A stretch of DNA of 64,000 nucleotides from DAIOEK01 sp963708715 (GTDB lineage Bacteria > Chloroflexota > Anaerolineae > Anaerolineales > Anaerolineaceae). This document shows positions 17,192 through 26,072 of the stretch, piece after piece; the stretch's first letter is position 1; the number at the start of each line of letters is the position of its first letter. The position numbers and the translations under genes are program-made. Below the pieces are notes generated by a model that saw nothing but the letters and a program-made list of their open reading frames with translations, was not told the origin of the DNA and made no database searches. The stretch is from the NCBI GenBank assembly GCA_963708715.1, contig CAVPSU010000001.1:868001-932000 (forward strand), in the 5' to 3' direction.

Positions 17192-18166
17192 ATGGAATAC
17201 AGACATCTTGGTAAGGCTGGTTTGCGCGTGAGTGAGTTATCCCTGGGTGCATGGGTCACCTATGGTGGACAGGTAGGTGAAGACGCAGCTTATCCATGCA
17301 TGGTGGCAGCGTATGATGCCGGAGTAAATTTCTTTGATAACGCAGAGGCGTATGCCGACGGAAACGCTGAACTCGTTATGGGGAAGATCCTAAAAAAGAC
17401 TGCCTGGCGAAGAGAGTCCTACGTCGTCTCGACGAAAATCTTCTGGGGCGGAAATGGACCGAATGACACCGGATTGAACTACAAACACGTCGTCGAAGGA
17501 GTCAATAACTCATTAAAAAGACTGCAGCTCGACTATGTGGATTTGGTATTTTGCCATCGCTCAGATGCGGGAACTCCGATTGAAGAAACAGTTCGAGCAA
17601 TGGATCAGGTTATCCGGCAGGGGAAGGCGTTTTATTGGGGTACTTCCGAATGGACGGCTGCCGATATCATGCGAGCAGACGCGATTGCCAGACAATATCA
17701 TTTAACCCCTCCAAGCATGGAACAACCTCAATACAATATGCTCTGGCGAGAGCGCGTGGAATTGGAATACCTGCCGCTATTCAAAGAACTTGGCTACGGG
17801 GCAACCATTTGGTCACCGCTGGCTTCTGGATTCTTGACAGGCAAGTATAACAACGGTATTCCGGAAGGCAGCCGGCTTTCACTTAAGGGATATGAATGGC
17901 TGATCAAGCGGTTAACCCCACAAAAGTTGGAGATTATCCGCAAATTGGATCATGTAGCCAGTGAGCTGGGTTGTTCCATGGCCCAACTGGCGTTAGCCTG
18001 GTGTTTAAAGAATCCAAATGTGTCGACTGTTATCACTGGCGCAAGTCGCGTGGAACAAGTTCACCAGAATATGACAGCGTTGGAAGTCGTTCCACAATTA
18101 ACCGATGATGTCATGCTCGGAATAGAACAAATCCTGGACAATAAACCTTTCCTGGATATCATGTAA
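17192..18166 (+). CDS. Aldo/keto reductase
   Basis: An NAD(P)H-dependent reductase of 324 residues. The catalytic set is visible: Asp49 and Tyr54 in FFDNAEAYADG, Lys82 in VVSTKIF, and His122 in LVFCHRSD. The sequence is nearest to the potassium-channel beta-subunit-like (YghZ/AKR) group. ATG 17192 follows GGAGAG; an in-frame ATG at 17165 overlaps the TATAAT box. It is divergent from the GH5 gene, and a terminator lies 27 bases after the stop. Confidence 0.88.
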   Translation: MEYRHLGKAGLRVSELSLGAWVTYGGQVGEDAAYPCMVAAYDAGVNFFDNAEAYADGNAELVMGKILKKTAWRRESYVVSTKIFWGGNGPNDTGLNYKHVVEGVNNSLKRLQLDYVDLVFCHRSDAGTPIEETVRAMDQVIRQGKAFYWGTSEWTAADIMRADAIARQYHLTPPSMEQPQYNMLWRERVELEYLPLFKELGYGATIWSPLASGFLTGKYNNGIPEGSRLSLKGYEWLIKRLTPQKLEIIRKLDHVASELGCSMAQLALAWCLKNPNVSTVITGASRVEQVHQNMTALEVVPQLTDDVMLGIEQILDNKPFLDIM

Positions 18167-18186
18167 CAATAACAGAATAAAACTTA

Positions 18187-18843
18187 CTATTCAACCGGTG
18201 ACGCGTTCGTTTGCGTTGCCGGTTTTTTTATATCAATTACGGGCAGCACATATGGCAAATTCAAGTTAGAGCCCAAGAGCCAGAATTTATCTTTATGGTG
18301 CGCAAGGATCGTTAGGGATGCCGGGTCGACCATGAGTCGCTGGAAACTGGAGAACGGTAAGCCGATGGCTCTCGCAATCAGCATTTTGATGCAATCTGAA
18401 TGGGAGAAGATCGCAATTTTCGAAGTGGAGGTGTGGTTACGGCGGATCAGATCCAAAGCCGTCCACAATCTATCCCATGCGTGAGGAAAATCTTCCCCGC
18501 CTGGGAAACCGCTGGCTTCAGGTTTGGCTCGGATCTTCTTCCAGGTTTCATCTTCTTTGAGTTCAGTAAACGATTTGCCAGTCATTATTCCTGTATCCAT
18601 CTCCATTAATTCCGGAGTGGGGATCACCGGAACATGAATTGCATCGGCCAATGGTTGCGCTGTTTCCATTGTTCGTTCCAACGGACTGGCGTAGATGGCA
18701 TCAATTTCTGTGGACCGGAGGCTTTTTGCAACTTGTTTCGCTTGCCTCTTACCCTCATCATTCAGGTGAATATCAGGCAATACGCCCGGCAGGAATTTTC
18801 CAAGGGAGATATTTGCTCCATGACGAATAAGGAATATGATCAT
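18187..18843 (-). CDS. Histidine phosphatase family protein (phosphoglycerate mutase-like)
   Basis: A 218-residue protein starting MIIFLIRHG, the phospho-histidine motif of this superfamily. SPLERTMETAQPL and a second His in IFSHSDCIKML complete the active site. The substrate cannot be told from sequence. The start overlaps the stop of the upstream lipoprotein gene (TAATG), so the two are co-translated. The 3' end of the gene contains the terminator of the convergent aldo/keto reductase gene. Confidence 0.85.
   Translation of the reverse strand: MIIFLIRHGANISLGKFLPGVLPDIHLNDEGKRQAKQVAKSLRSTEIDAIYASPLERTMETAQPLADAIHVPVIPTPELMEMDTGIMTGKSFTELKEDETWKKIRAKPEASGFPGGEDFPHAWDRLWTALDLIRRNHTSTSKIAIFSHSDCIKMLIARAIGLPFSSFQRLMVDPASLTILAHHKDKFWLLGSNLNLPYVLPVIDIKKPATQTNASPVE
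18193..18229 (+). terminator. Terminator of the aldo/keto reductase gene, inside a convergent gene
   Basis: AACCGGTGACGC (18193-18204) pairs with GCGTTGCCGGTT (18213-18224) with two G-T pairs, followed by a run of T. It lies within the last codons of the histidine phosphatase gene on the other strand. Confidence 0.75.
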
Positions 18844-20198
18844 TATCTTTGAAACTCCACTGTTATTGCATCCAGCCCAAAATTATATCCGGTGGAAAGA
18901 TCATTCTTTTTAATGACTTTGAATAACATCTGATGTGGTCCTTTGGTCAGATAGTAAGGACCCATACCAACCGATCCTGATGCATAAATAAAGGGAGCAT
19001 ACAGATCGACATAATCGTTCACAAGTATATCGTCCACTTCAACCTCCAGAACTCCATAATCTGGCGCCTGGGTTGCAAATAAGTTCAATAAATAAACACC
19101 ATCCTTATCTACTGAAAATTCAACCAGCAATCCTGATCCATATCCACCCAGAACCGAGAGTTGTTTTCCCCCGCTCCAGTTCCGAGAACTAAAGGGCGTC
19201 ATATCGGTAACTGACGAACTGCTCCAGCGATGCTCCAGAATCGTGATGTTTTCGAGTTCATATCCATGCAGTAGATCACGATTATGCGGAACAACCATAT
19301 TGTTACTATAGCGCATCGCCAGCATATATCTCATCCTTGCAATTTGCATTGGCGTCAGGGTTGACCTGGGTAAATAGGCCGCCATAAGATTTCCCCGGCT
19401 GACGGGTATTGTTCCACCTTCGATTGTTATGGTGTCACTTGTCCCGCATTGATTCTCAGGAGAGTTAATATAGATGTCCGCGGGGGTGTCACTGAATGTG
19501 TCTCCATCAAAAGCAGACAGGTTGTAGCCAGTACGTTTATATGCTTCCACGGCCATTTCCAGATCCGAGAATTCTTCGGTGTAAGTATTGCCCAACGCGA
19601 GATAATGACCGATCTCATGAGCGAGGCGGGTGTTATCCAGACTGCCACATTTTTTCTCTCCCTCAATGGGAACGATCGTAAAGTTATAGTCCCACCAGAA
19701 AAAATTACCTTTGCCGCCTGGTTCTTCCACTGTTTTTTGACGGAAAAAGATAACCAGCTTTCCCGGATATTTTGCAGCGAACTGGTCTGCAATATCCATC
19801 TCCCATTGCCACCGCAGGTCATCCTTGCCCAGCATATTTGCAATAACGGTTGATTGAACCAGGTCCACATCTTTCTGTGGATCAAATAATATCCGGATCC
19901 CTGCAGGTGCGAAAATATCATTTGTCTTATTTACCAACCGTATGATCTCATCTGGTGATATATTCGCCATGTTTTGTCCATCATCGTCCGCGACCCGGAG
20001 TGCCTGGATGTGAGTAGTAAATAATAACAAATCTGGATTCGCAGTTGGAAAGACCTGAACATAAGGTGTGGGTGTTGGTAGTGGTTCTGGTGTACTGGTT
20101 GCAGGAGCCAATGTGGGCGCTGGGGTGGGAGTACCGTCGGGAAGGGTCGAACAGGCTGTCATAGCCAGAACGATCAATAGAATTACGAAAACACGCAT
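18843..20198 (-). CDS. Lipoprotein with M43 (pappalysin)-like metalloprotease domain, zinc site altered
   Basis: A 451-residue lipoprotein (lipobox MTAC, Cys16) with a Thr/Pro-rich linker. HEIGHYLALGN at 194-204 matches the metzincin HExxHxxGxxH consensus except that the third ligand is Asn204 instead of His and the Gly is Ala. Downstream, DTFSDTPAD, a Cys251 partner, NLMAAY (Met-turn position) and TPMQIARMRY match the M43 pattern. The last 130 residues look like a beta-sandwich binding domain ending YNFGLDAITVEF. It may be a changed or inactive protease. It is the first gene of a two-gene unit with the histidine phosphatase. Confidence 0.72.
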   Translation of the reverse strand: MRVFVILLIVLAMTACSTLPDGTPTPAPTLAPATSTPEPLPTPTPYVQVFPTANPDLLLFTTHIQALRVADDDGQNMANISPDEIIRLVNKTNDIFAPAGIRILFDPQKDVDLVQSTVIANMLGKDDLRWQWEMDIADQFAAKYPGKLVIFFRQKTVEEPGGKGNFFWWDYNFTIVPIEGEKKCGSLDNTRLAHEIGHYLALGNTYTEEFSDLEMAVEAYKRTGYNLSAFDGDTFSDTPADIYINSPENQCGTSDTITIEGGTIPVSRGNLMAAYLPRSTLTPMQIARMRYMLAMRYSNNMVVPHNRDLLHGYELENITILEHRWSSSSVTDMTPFSSRNWSGGKQLSVLGGYGSGLLVEFSVDKDGVYLLNLFATQAPDYGVLEVEVDDILVNDYVDLYAPFIYASGSVGMGPYYLTKGPHQMLFKVIKKNDLSTGYNFGLDAITVEFQR

Positions 20199-20337
20199 AA
20201 TGCCTTCCTCCTGGATTTTGTCGCCAAAATAATTGTATTTCTTCGAGGCAGTACTACAATTGAGTTGCTGTTATAGTTGCACTTTTTATGCAAGGTAGAA
20301 GACTACCTACGTTTTTACATTGCTATGGAGGATAGCC

Positions 20338-21168
20338 ATGGATCAATATCGGATCAAACCTAAAAGCCGGATACACCTGAATGATTTCGATGCCAACGAT
20401 ACAGGTGAGTTTGAAGGTGGTAAGAAAGAGGGATTGAAACGTCTCGTGGAATTGAACCAAAAGCTGGGGGAACTTCAGGAGATATTATACGCAGGGCATA
20501 AAGAGAAAGTGTTGATCGTACTTCAAGCTATGGACAGTGGGGGTAAGGATGGGACGATCAGAAGTGTCTTCAATGGGGTCAATCCGCAGGGTGTACGGGT
20601 GGCGAGCTTCAAAGTTCCCACGTCGGAAGAGCTAGATCATGATTATCTCTGGCGAATTCACAAAATGACTCCTGCTAAAGGGGAGATCGTCATTTTTAAC
20701 CGCAGCCATTATGAGGATGTTTTAGTAGTGCGAGTCCATGGGATAGTTAGCCCGAAAGTATGGGGGAAGAGATTCCGACAGATCAACCAGTTTGAGCGAG
20801 CACTTGTGGAAGAAGGAACGACTATCCTGAAATTCTTCCTGATGTTAGACCAGGATGAACAAAAACTCAGGATGTTGGAAAGAATAAAAGACTCTACCAA
20901 ACAGTGGAAGTTCAATCCGAACGATCTTGAGGAAAGAAAACTATGGAACCAGTATATGAAAGCTTACGAAGATGTACTGGAAAAAACCAGTACAACCTGG
21001 GCTCCCTGGTATGTCATTCCTGCTAATCGGAACTGGTATCGAAATCTTGTGATTTCAGACATCTTGGTTGAGACATTGAAAAAACTCAAATTGAAATATC
21101 CTCCTGTGGTTGACAATATCGAATCGTATGTCTCTGCCCTCGAGAAAACGGATCCCACTACCGGTTGA
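20338..21168 (+). CDS. Polyphosphate kinase 2 family protein
   Basis: A PPK2 enzyme of 276 residues, which moves phosphate between polyphosphate and nucleotides. Walker A-like QAMDSGGKDGTI (about 63-74) and Walker B-like NRSHYEDVLV (121-130) are present, as is the lid stretch with many Arg and Lys. ATG 20338 follows GGAGG. The single domain and length fit class I or III PPK2; which nucleotide it uses cannot be told. It is divergent from the M43-like lipoprotein. Confidence 0.9.
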   Translation: MDQYRIKPKSRIHLNDFDANDTGEFEGGKKEGLKRLVELNQKLGELQEILYAGHKEKVLIVLQAMDSGGKDGTIRSVFNGVNPQGVRVASFKVPTSEELDHDYLWRIHKMTPAKGEIVIFNRSHYEDVLVVRVHGIVSPKVWGKRFRQINQFERALVEEGTTILKFFLMLDQDEQKLRMLERIKDSTKQWKFNPNDLEERKLWNQYMKAYEDVLEKTSTTWAPWYVIPANRNWYRNLVISDILVETLKKLKLKYPPVVDNIESYVSALEKTDPTTG

Positions 21169-21319
21169 TACAATTTCCAATCTCTTTTTTGTTTCGGGCT
21201 GCGCCATTTGGATCTTGAATTGCAGAATATATTATTTGGTAACTCTCAGCTCACCGGATACGACTACCCAACTAACTAATTAGAATGTCTGTGCTATAAT
21301 TAATTCCAAGATAACCACC

Positions 21320-22660
21320 ATGGACCTATTCGATCATTCACTGGAAGAACGACTCAAAAGCGAGGCTCCCCTGGCAGCCCGGATGCGCCCACGTACTCTG
21401 GATGAGATCGTTGGACAGGATCATATTATCGGTGTTGGAAAATTACTGCGGCGAGCGATTGAAGCCGATCGCTTATTTTCTTCCATTCTCCTGTGGGGAC
21501 CTCCTGGAACCGGTAAAACCACCCTGGCTTCCGTCATCGCGCAAACAACAAACAGCCATTTCGAAACTATTTCAGCGGTACTGGCAGGCGTTGGTGAATT
21601 GCGACGCGTCATTGACGAAGCCATAAAACGGCGGAAACTTTACAATACCAGGACTATCCTGTTCATTGATGAAGTGCATCGCTGGAACCGTGCCCAGCAG
21701 GATGCATTATTGCCCCATGTTGAGAGCGGTATTCTCACCTTGATCGGTGCGACCACTGAGAATCCGTATTTTGAGGTCATCAAAGCGCTGGTTTCCCGTA
21801 GCCGTGTGTTCCAGTTGCAGTCCCTGAGCGAAGAACAGATCGGGATACTTCTTGATCGCGCGCTTTCGGACGCCGAGCGAGGTTACGGCGCTATTCCAAT
21901 TCACCTTCATGAAGAAGCGCGAACTCATCTGATTCATATGTCCGGCGGTGATGCCCGAAACGCTTTGAACGCGCTCGAACTGGCAGTCGATACCACACCA
22001 AAGGATGCGTTGGGAAAAGTCCAGATCACGTTGGAAGTTGCCCAGGAATCGATCCAGCAAAGAGCTGTTCTATACGACAAGAATGGGGATGCGCATTACG
22101 ACACCATTTCCGCTTTTATTAAATCAGTACGCGGTTCTGATCCGGATGCGGCTCTATTCTGGCTGGCGAAGATGATCCACGCGGGAGAAGATCCTCGTTT
22201 CATTCTCCGACGATTGATCATACTGGCAGGTGAAGATATCGGTCTCGCTGATCCAATGGGATTGGTGGTTGCCAATTCTGCCGCGGTTGCTTTCGATTAC
22301 ATAGGATTGCCTGAGGGGATTTATCCCATCGTGGAAGCCACCCTTTATTTGGCAACCGCTCCAAAATCGAATTCCGCCGGCGCCTATTTCAAAGCCCTTG
22401 AATTACTCGAGCAGGATGGTGCGGGTGAAGTACCTACCCACTTAATGGATGCCAACCGGGATGCGAAAGCGCTAGGACATGGCAAGGGTTACCAGTACCC
22501 TCATTCCTATCCAGGACATTTCATCCTTCAACAATACTTACCCGACCTATATAAGGGAAAACGATTCTATGAACCGTCTGGAGAAGGATTTGAAAAAGAC
22601 ATACAGAAGCGATTAGCAGAATGGCGCAAGGATTCTGATCCAGCAGAAGAATCAGAATAG
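21320..22660 (+). CDS. rarA: Replication-associated recombination protein A (AAA+ ATPase)
   Basis: A 446-residue AAA+ ATPase of the RarA/MgsA/WRNIP1 family, acting at stalled replication forks. The N-terminal RMRPRTLDEIVGQ, Walker A GPPGTGKT (60-67), Walker B ILFIDEVHRW and sensor-1 GATTEN are all present, and the C-terminal oligomerisation region is full length. There is no clear ribosome-binding site; TATAAT at 21295-21300 lies 19 bases before ATG, giving a short leader. Confidence 0.93.
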   Translation: MDLFDHSLEERLKSEAPLAARMRPRTLDEIVGQDHIIGVGKLLRRAIEADRLFSSILLWGPPGTGKTTLASVIAQTTNSHFETISAVLAGVGELRRVIDEAIKRRKLYNTRTILFIDEVHRWNRAQQDALLPHVESGILTLIGATTENPYFEVIKALVSRSRVFQLQSLSEEQIGILLDRALSDAERGYGAIPIHLHEEARTHLIHMSGGDARNALNALELAVDTTPKDALGKVQITLEVAQESIQQRAVLYDKNGDAHYDTISAFIKSVRGSDPDAALFWLAKMIHAGEDPRFILRRLIILAGEDIGLADPMGLVVANSAAVAFDYIGLPEGIYPIVEATLYLATAPKSNSAGAYFKALELLEQDGAGEVPTHLMDANRDAKALGHGKGYQYPHSYPGHFILQQYLPDLYKGKRFYEPSGEGFEKDIQKRLAEWRKDSDPAEESE

Positions 22661-22751
22661 TGACCGGCATTTCCTCTTTCCGCACTGAATCCATTTACGA
22701 AGAAGCAACCCATTTCTTGTTTTGTATACAAATCAGGATGATTATGGTTTA

Positions 22752-24584
22752 ATGACAGCAATGAGTGCCAACATAAAGGGGATCATGAAGAAGTTGCAAG
22801 CAACCAGGAAGAAACTTGTCATCTTTGGATTAATATCCCTCGTTGCAACCATTCTTATATTGAACCCAGTTACCAACTTTATATCAGGTGGGAAAACATT
22901 TTCTGGCCGGAGTCTCCCGGTTCAGATCATACTTGCTGGCATCGTCTTTATCATCACCTTCACCTTTTTCTGGTTCGGGTTTGTCTTCCTTCAATCATGG
23001 TTCACACACAATCACCGTGCTGAACGTCTATCGGGTTGGGTTTCCAGATCCCTGGATCGTCTATCCAGTTGGACATTAGTCAGGCAGATCGGAGCGGGCA
23101 TTGTTCTGATCGGACTGGCTGTCCTCTGTATAATCAATTTCCGAATCGTGTTCTTTCCTTATCAAATGGAATTTCGCGAAGGCGCCATCGTTCTAACCAA
23201 CACCGCCTTTTTGAAGGGAATAAATCCCTGGGCATTGGAAAATAATCTGGAATATATCAACGTCTATGGGATCGTATATAATGCGCTCATTTTGCCATTT
23301 AATTGGCTGCTCGGGAACCAGATCTGGATCTACCGTCTGGTAAGTATGCTGGCGATTCTTGGTCAGATCTACTTAATTGGACTGGTTCAGCGAAGGAAAG
23401 GGATAGCCTGGTTATATATAGGAATTACCGCAATTTTCCTCTGGCTGGGACAGATCTATTACACCACCCCCATGGCCAGACCGGATACACTCGGTCAATT
23501 GTTCTTTCTTCTGACCTTATTCATGCCAGTACTTATGAACTATTCCGCGAAATCCCTCATTTGGAGTGGATTATTCGCTATTTTGGGCTTTTATACAAAA
23601 ACCTATTTCGTCCTTGGGTTGCCATTGCTGGCAATGTACATTTTCCTCTTCCGGTCAAAGAGCCAGGCTATCTGGTTTGCTGCTGTCTCGTTCGCTGTCA
23701 TTGCAAGTAGCGCAATTGTCATCAATCATTTCTTTGAAGCGTATTTCTTGAATGTTGTCTTCTCTCATATTGCGGATACCAACCGGATCTTCTCCTATAT
23801 GGTGGAGCAAAGTATTCGCTTTACCAGAGATTATTGGGCAGTTCTCTTCATCGGTCTGATCGCCATCGTTGCAGCTATGCGTAACTTACGATGGTCCAAG
23901 CAGTCCCTACCCCGAATACAGTTGGGCTTCCGTCAACCCTTCCTGACCAAATCTATGGATCCAAACCTGTTCTATCTCCTCATTTGTGCCTTACTGATTT
24001 ACTTCAGCCTGGGTCGCCACAATGGAACAAAAATGGCGTACTACTACCAGCTCCTTAGTCCTTTCTTACTGTTACTTATGTTTGAATTCTTACAAAAAGC
24101 CCCACGATTATCAGGGTTGGCAATTCTTCTCTTATCCATTAATCTAATTACCCACGGTTATGAAAATTTAAAACCGGATCTTCAGCCTTACCCAGTGGAT
24201 GAGTGGCATAAGATCGGTTTAGCCCTAAACGGATATCAGAATATTTCAAATTCCCCCGCGATCACCTATGAGTTGATCAAACGGGGAATATCGGTTGTCA
24301 ATTCAGGTCAGACAAGCTATTATTACCCCTATCCAGAAAAATCCAATTTCTTTTATCCGGATTTGAAACGAATTCGATCAATTGGAGACCTGTTCTTAAC
24401 AAATATCCAGACAGGTCTGAACGAGAAAAAGTATGATCTGTTAATAGTGGATCATCCCTATCCCGCTTTTGCAAAAGGGTCACTTTACCGGGAGTCATAT
24501 TCCGCGGGAGAGGTGATCACGATCCACATGCCCCACACCATGCAAACCTGGCAGGTCCAGGTTATGACCCCCAGGTCGGAATAA
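22752..24584 (+). CDS. Multi-span membrane glycosyltransferase-like protein (GT-C type)
   Basis: About 610 residues with some ten to twelve membrane helices in the first 450 and a soluble C-terminal part. An early acidic loop, FREGAIVLTN near residue 140, sits after the second group of helices, where GT-C enzymes have their catalytic Asp/Glu. The family uses polyprenyl-phosphate sugars to modify lipids or proteins at the outer membrane leaflet. The start is uncertain: 22752 is given, but ATG 22785 has AGGGG just upstream. It is followed after 8 bases by the methyltransferase-GT2 fusion. Confidence 0.65.
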   Translation: MTAMSANIKGIMKKLQATRKKLVIFGLISLVATILILNPVTNFISGGKTFSGRSLPVQIILAGIVFIITFTFFWFGFVFLQSWFTHNHRAERLSGWVSRSLDRLSSWTLVRQIGAGIVLIGLAVLCIINFRIVFFPYQMEFREGAIVLTNTAFLKGINPWALENNLEYINVYGIVYNALILPFNWLLGNQIWIYRLVSMLAILGQIYLIGLVQRRKGIAWLYIGITAIFLWLGQIYYTTPMARPDTLGQLFFLLTLFMPVLMNYSAKSLIWSGLFAILGFYTKTYFVLGLPLLAMYIFLFRSKSQAIWFAAVSFAVIASSAIVINHFFEAYFLNVVFSHIADTNRIFSYMVEQSIRFTRDYWAVLFIGLIAIVAAMRNLRWSKQSLPRIQLGFRQPFLTKSMDPNLFYLLICALLIYFSLGRHNGTKMAYYYQLLSPFLLLLMFEFLQKAPRLSGLAILLLSINLITHGYENLKPDLQPYPVDEWHKIGLALNGYQNISNSPAITYELIKRGISVVNSGQTSYYYPYPEKSNFFYPDLKRIRSIGDLFLTNIQTGLNEKKYDLLIVDHPYPAFAKGSLYRESYSAGEVITIHMPHTMQTWQVQVMTPRSE

Positions 24585-24592
24585 TACAAGTT

Positions 24593-26035
24593 ATGAGCAA
24601 ACAACTATCGAAAGAACAGGAATATCAACAGACCCGGATCGATCACTGGAATAAGATCGGCGAGAAAAAATCGCATTGGCAAGGCGGGGGGAAAAGGTAT
24701 CACACCCGACTGGAACATTTGTATTCGTTGATCATACCCACAGGAAAGCGGGTGCTTGAGATTGGGTGCGGTTATGGCGACTTGTTGGCATCTGTCAAGC
24801 CTGCCCGGGGAGTTGGAGTCGATTTTTCTGCAAATATGGTGGACCATGCCAGGCTAAAGCACCCAGATCTGCAGTTTGAAGTGATGGATGCCCACACTGT
24901 TGATACAATAGGTGAGAAGTTTGACTTTATCATCCTCTCCGATCTGGTGAACGATCTCTGGGATGTCCAAAAAGTATTCGAAGCCATCAAAAAACTATGC
25001 CACCCCGGCACACGGCTCATCCTTAACATGTACAGCAGGATGTGGCAGATCCCGCTCGCAATCACTGAAGCGATCAATCTGGCTACTCCCAACCTTACCC
25101 AAAACTGGCTGACCGTTCCCGATCTGAAAGGGTTGTTGTCATTGGCAGGTTTCGAGACGATCAGCGCTGAACACGAGATTCTTTTCCCGATCGGTATTCC
25201 TCTGATCCAGGATTTCTTCGACCGGTTCCTGGTCAAGATATGGCCATTCTCTTTTTTTGGCTTGACCAACCTTATTATCGCCCGTCCTGAACCACAGGAA
25301 AATCCAAACGAAATTGCTCCTTCTGTGACGGTCGTTGTTCCTGCCCGAAATGAAGAAGGAAATGTACCCGCAATCTTTGAACGCATTCCAATGATGGGCA
25401 GCGGCACCGAAATTATCTTTGTGGAAGGGAATTCCACTGACCAGACTTTTGAAGCGATTGAGCGGGAAATTCTTCTCCACCCGGAGAAAAATGTCCGACT
25501 CTATAAACAACCTGGGAAGGGTAAAGCAGATGCCGTCAGAGTCGGATTCGATCAATCCACCGGCGATATTCTGATGATCCTCGATGCGGATCTTACAGTT
25601 CCGCCAGAAGATCTTCCCCGATTTTATGAGGCAATTGCATCAGGTAAGGGGGAGTTCATTAATGGTGTCCGATTGGTGTATCCAATGGAAGAAGAGGCGA
25701 TGCGCTTTCTGAACTTTCTTGGCAACAAATTCTTCAGCCTGGCATTCTCGTGGCTATTAAACCAGAACATCAAAGATACATTATGCGGAACCAAGGTCCT
25801 CTGGAAAAAGGATTACCAGACCGTTGTAGCAAATCGATCTTATTTTGGGGATTTCGATCCGTTTGGTGATTTCGATCTGCTTTTCGGAGCAGCAAAAATG
25901 CGGTTGAAAATTATCGACTTACCGATCCGATACCGCGAACGGACCTATGGCAGTACGAATATTTCCCGGTGGAGCCATGGAATGTTATTACTCAAAATGG
26001 TGGGGTATGCCGCGCTGAAATTAAAGTTTATCTAA
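24593..26035 (+). CDS. Methyltransferase-GT2 glycosyltransferase fusion
   Basis: A 480-residue two-domain protein. Residues about 45-215 form a class I SAM-dependent methyltransferase: VLEIGCGYGDLL is the SAM-binding motif. After a junction at about 235-245, residues 245-480 form a GT2 (GT-A) glycosyltransferase starting VTVVVPARNEEGNV, with the nucleotide-binding LDADLTVPPEDL and a C-terminal YRERTYGSTNISR like polyprenyl-phosphate mannosyltransferases. The fusion may build and methylate a lipid-linked sugar for the neighbouring membrane transferases. It is probably co-transcribed with the preceding gene. Confidence 0.88.
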   Translation: MSKQLSKEQEYQQTRIDHWNKIGEKKSHWQGGGKRYHTRLEHLYSLIIPTGKRVLEIGCGYGDLLASVKPARGVGVDFSANMVDHARLKHPDLQFEVMDAHTVDTIGEKFDFIILSDLVNDLWDVQKVFEAIKKLCHPGTRLILNMYSRMWQIPLAITEAINLATPNLTQNWLTVPDLKGLLSLAGFETISAEHEILFPIGIPLIQDFFDRFLVKIWPFSFFGLTNLIIARPEPQENPNEIAPSVTVVVPARNEEGNVPAIFERIPMMGSGTEIIFVEGNSTDQTFEAIEREILLHPEKNVRLYKQPGKGKADAVRVGFDQSTGDILMILDADLTVPPEDLPRFYEAIASGKGEFINGVRLVYPMEEEAMRFLNFLGNKFFSLAFSWLLNQNIKDTLCGTKVLWKKDYQTVVANRSYFGDFDPFGDFDLLFGAAKMRLKIIDLPIRYRERTYGSTNISRWSHGMLLLKMVGYAALKLKFI

Positions 26036-26072
26036 GAAGATGAGCTGAAGAATATCAGCATCACCAGCTTAA

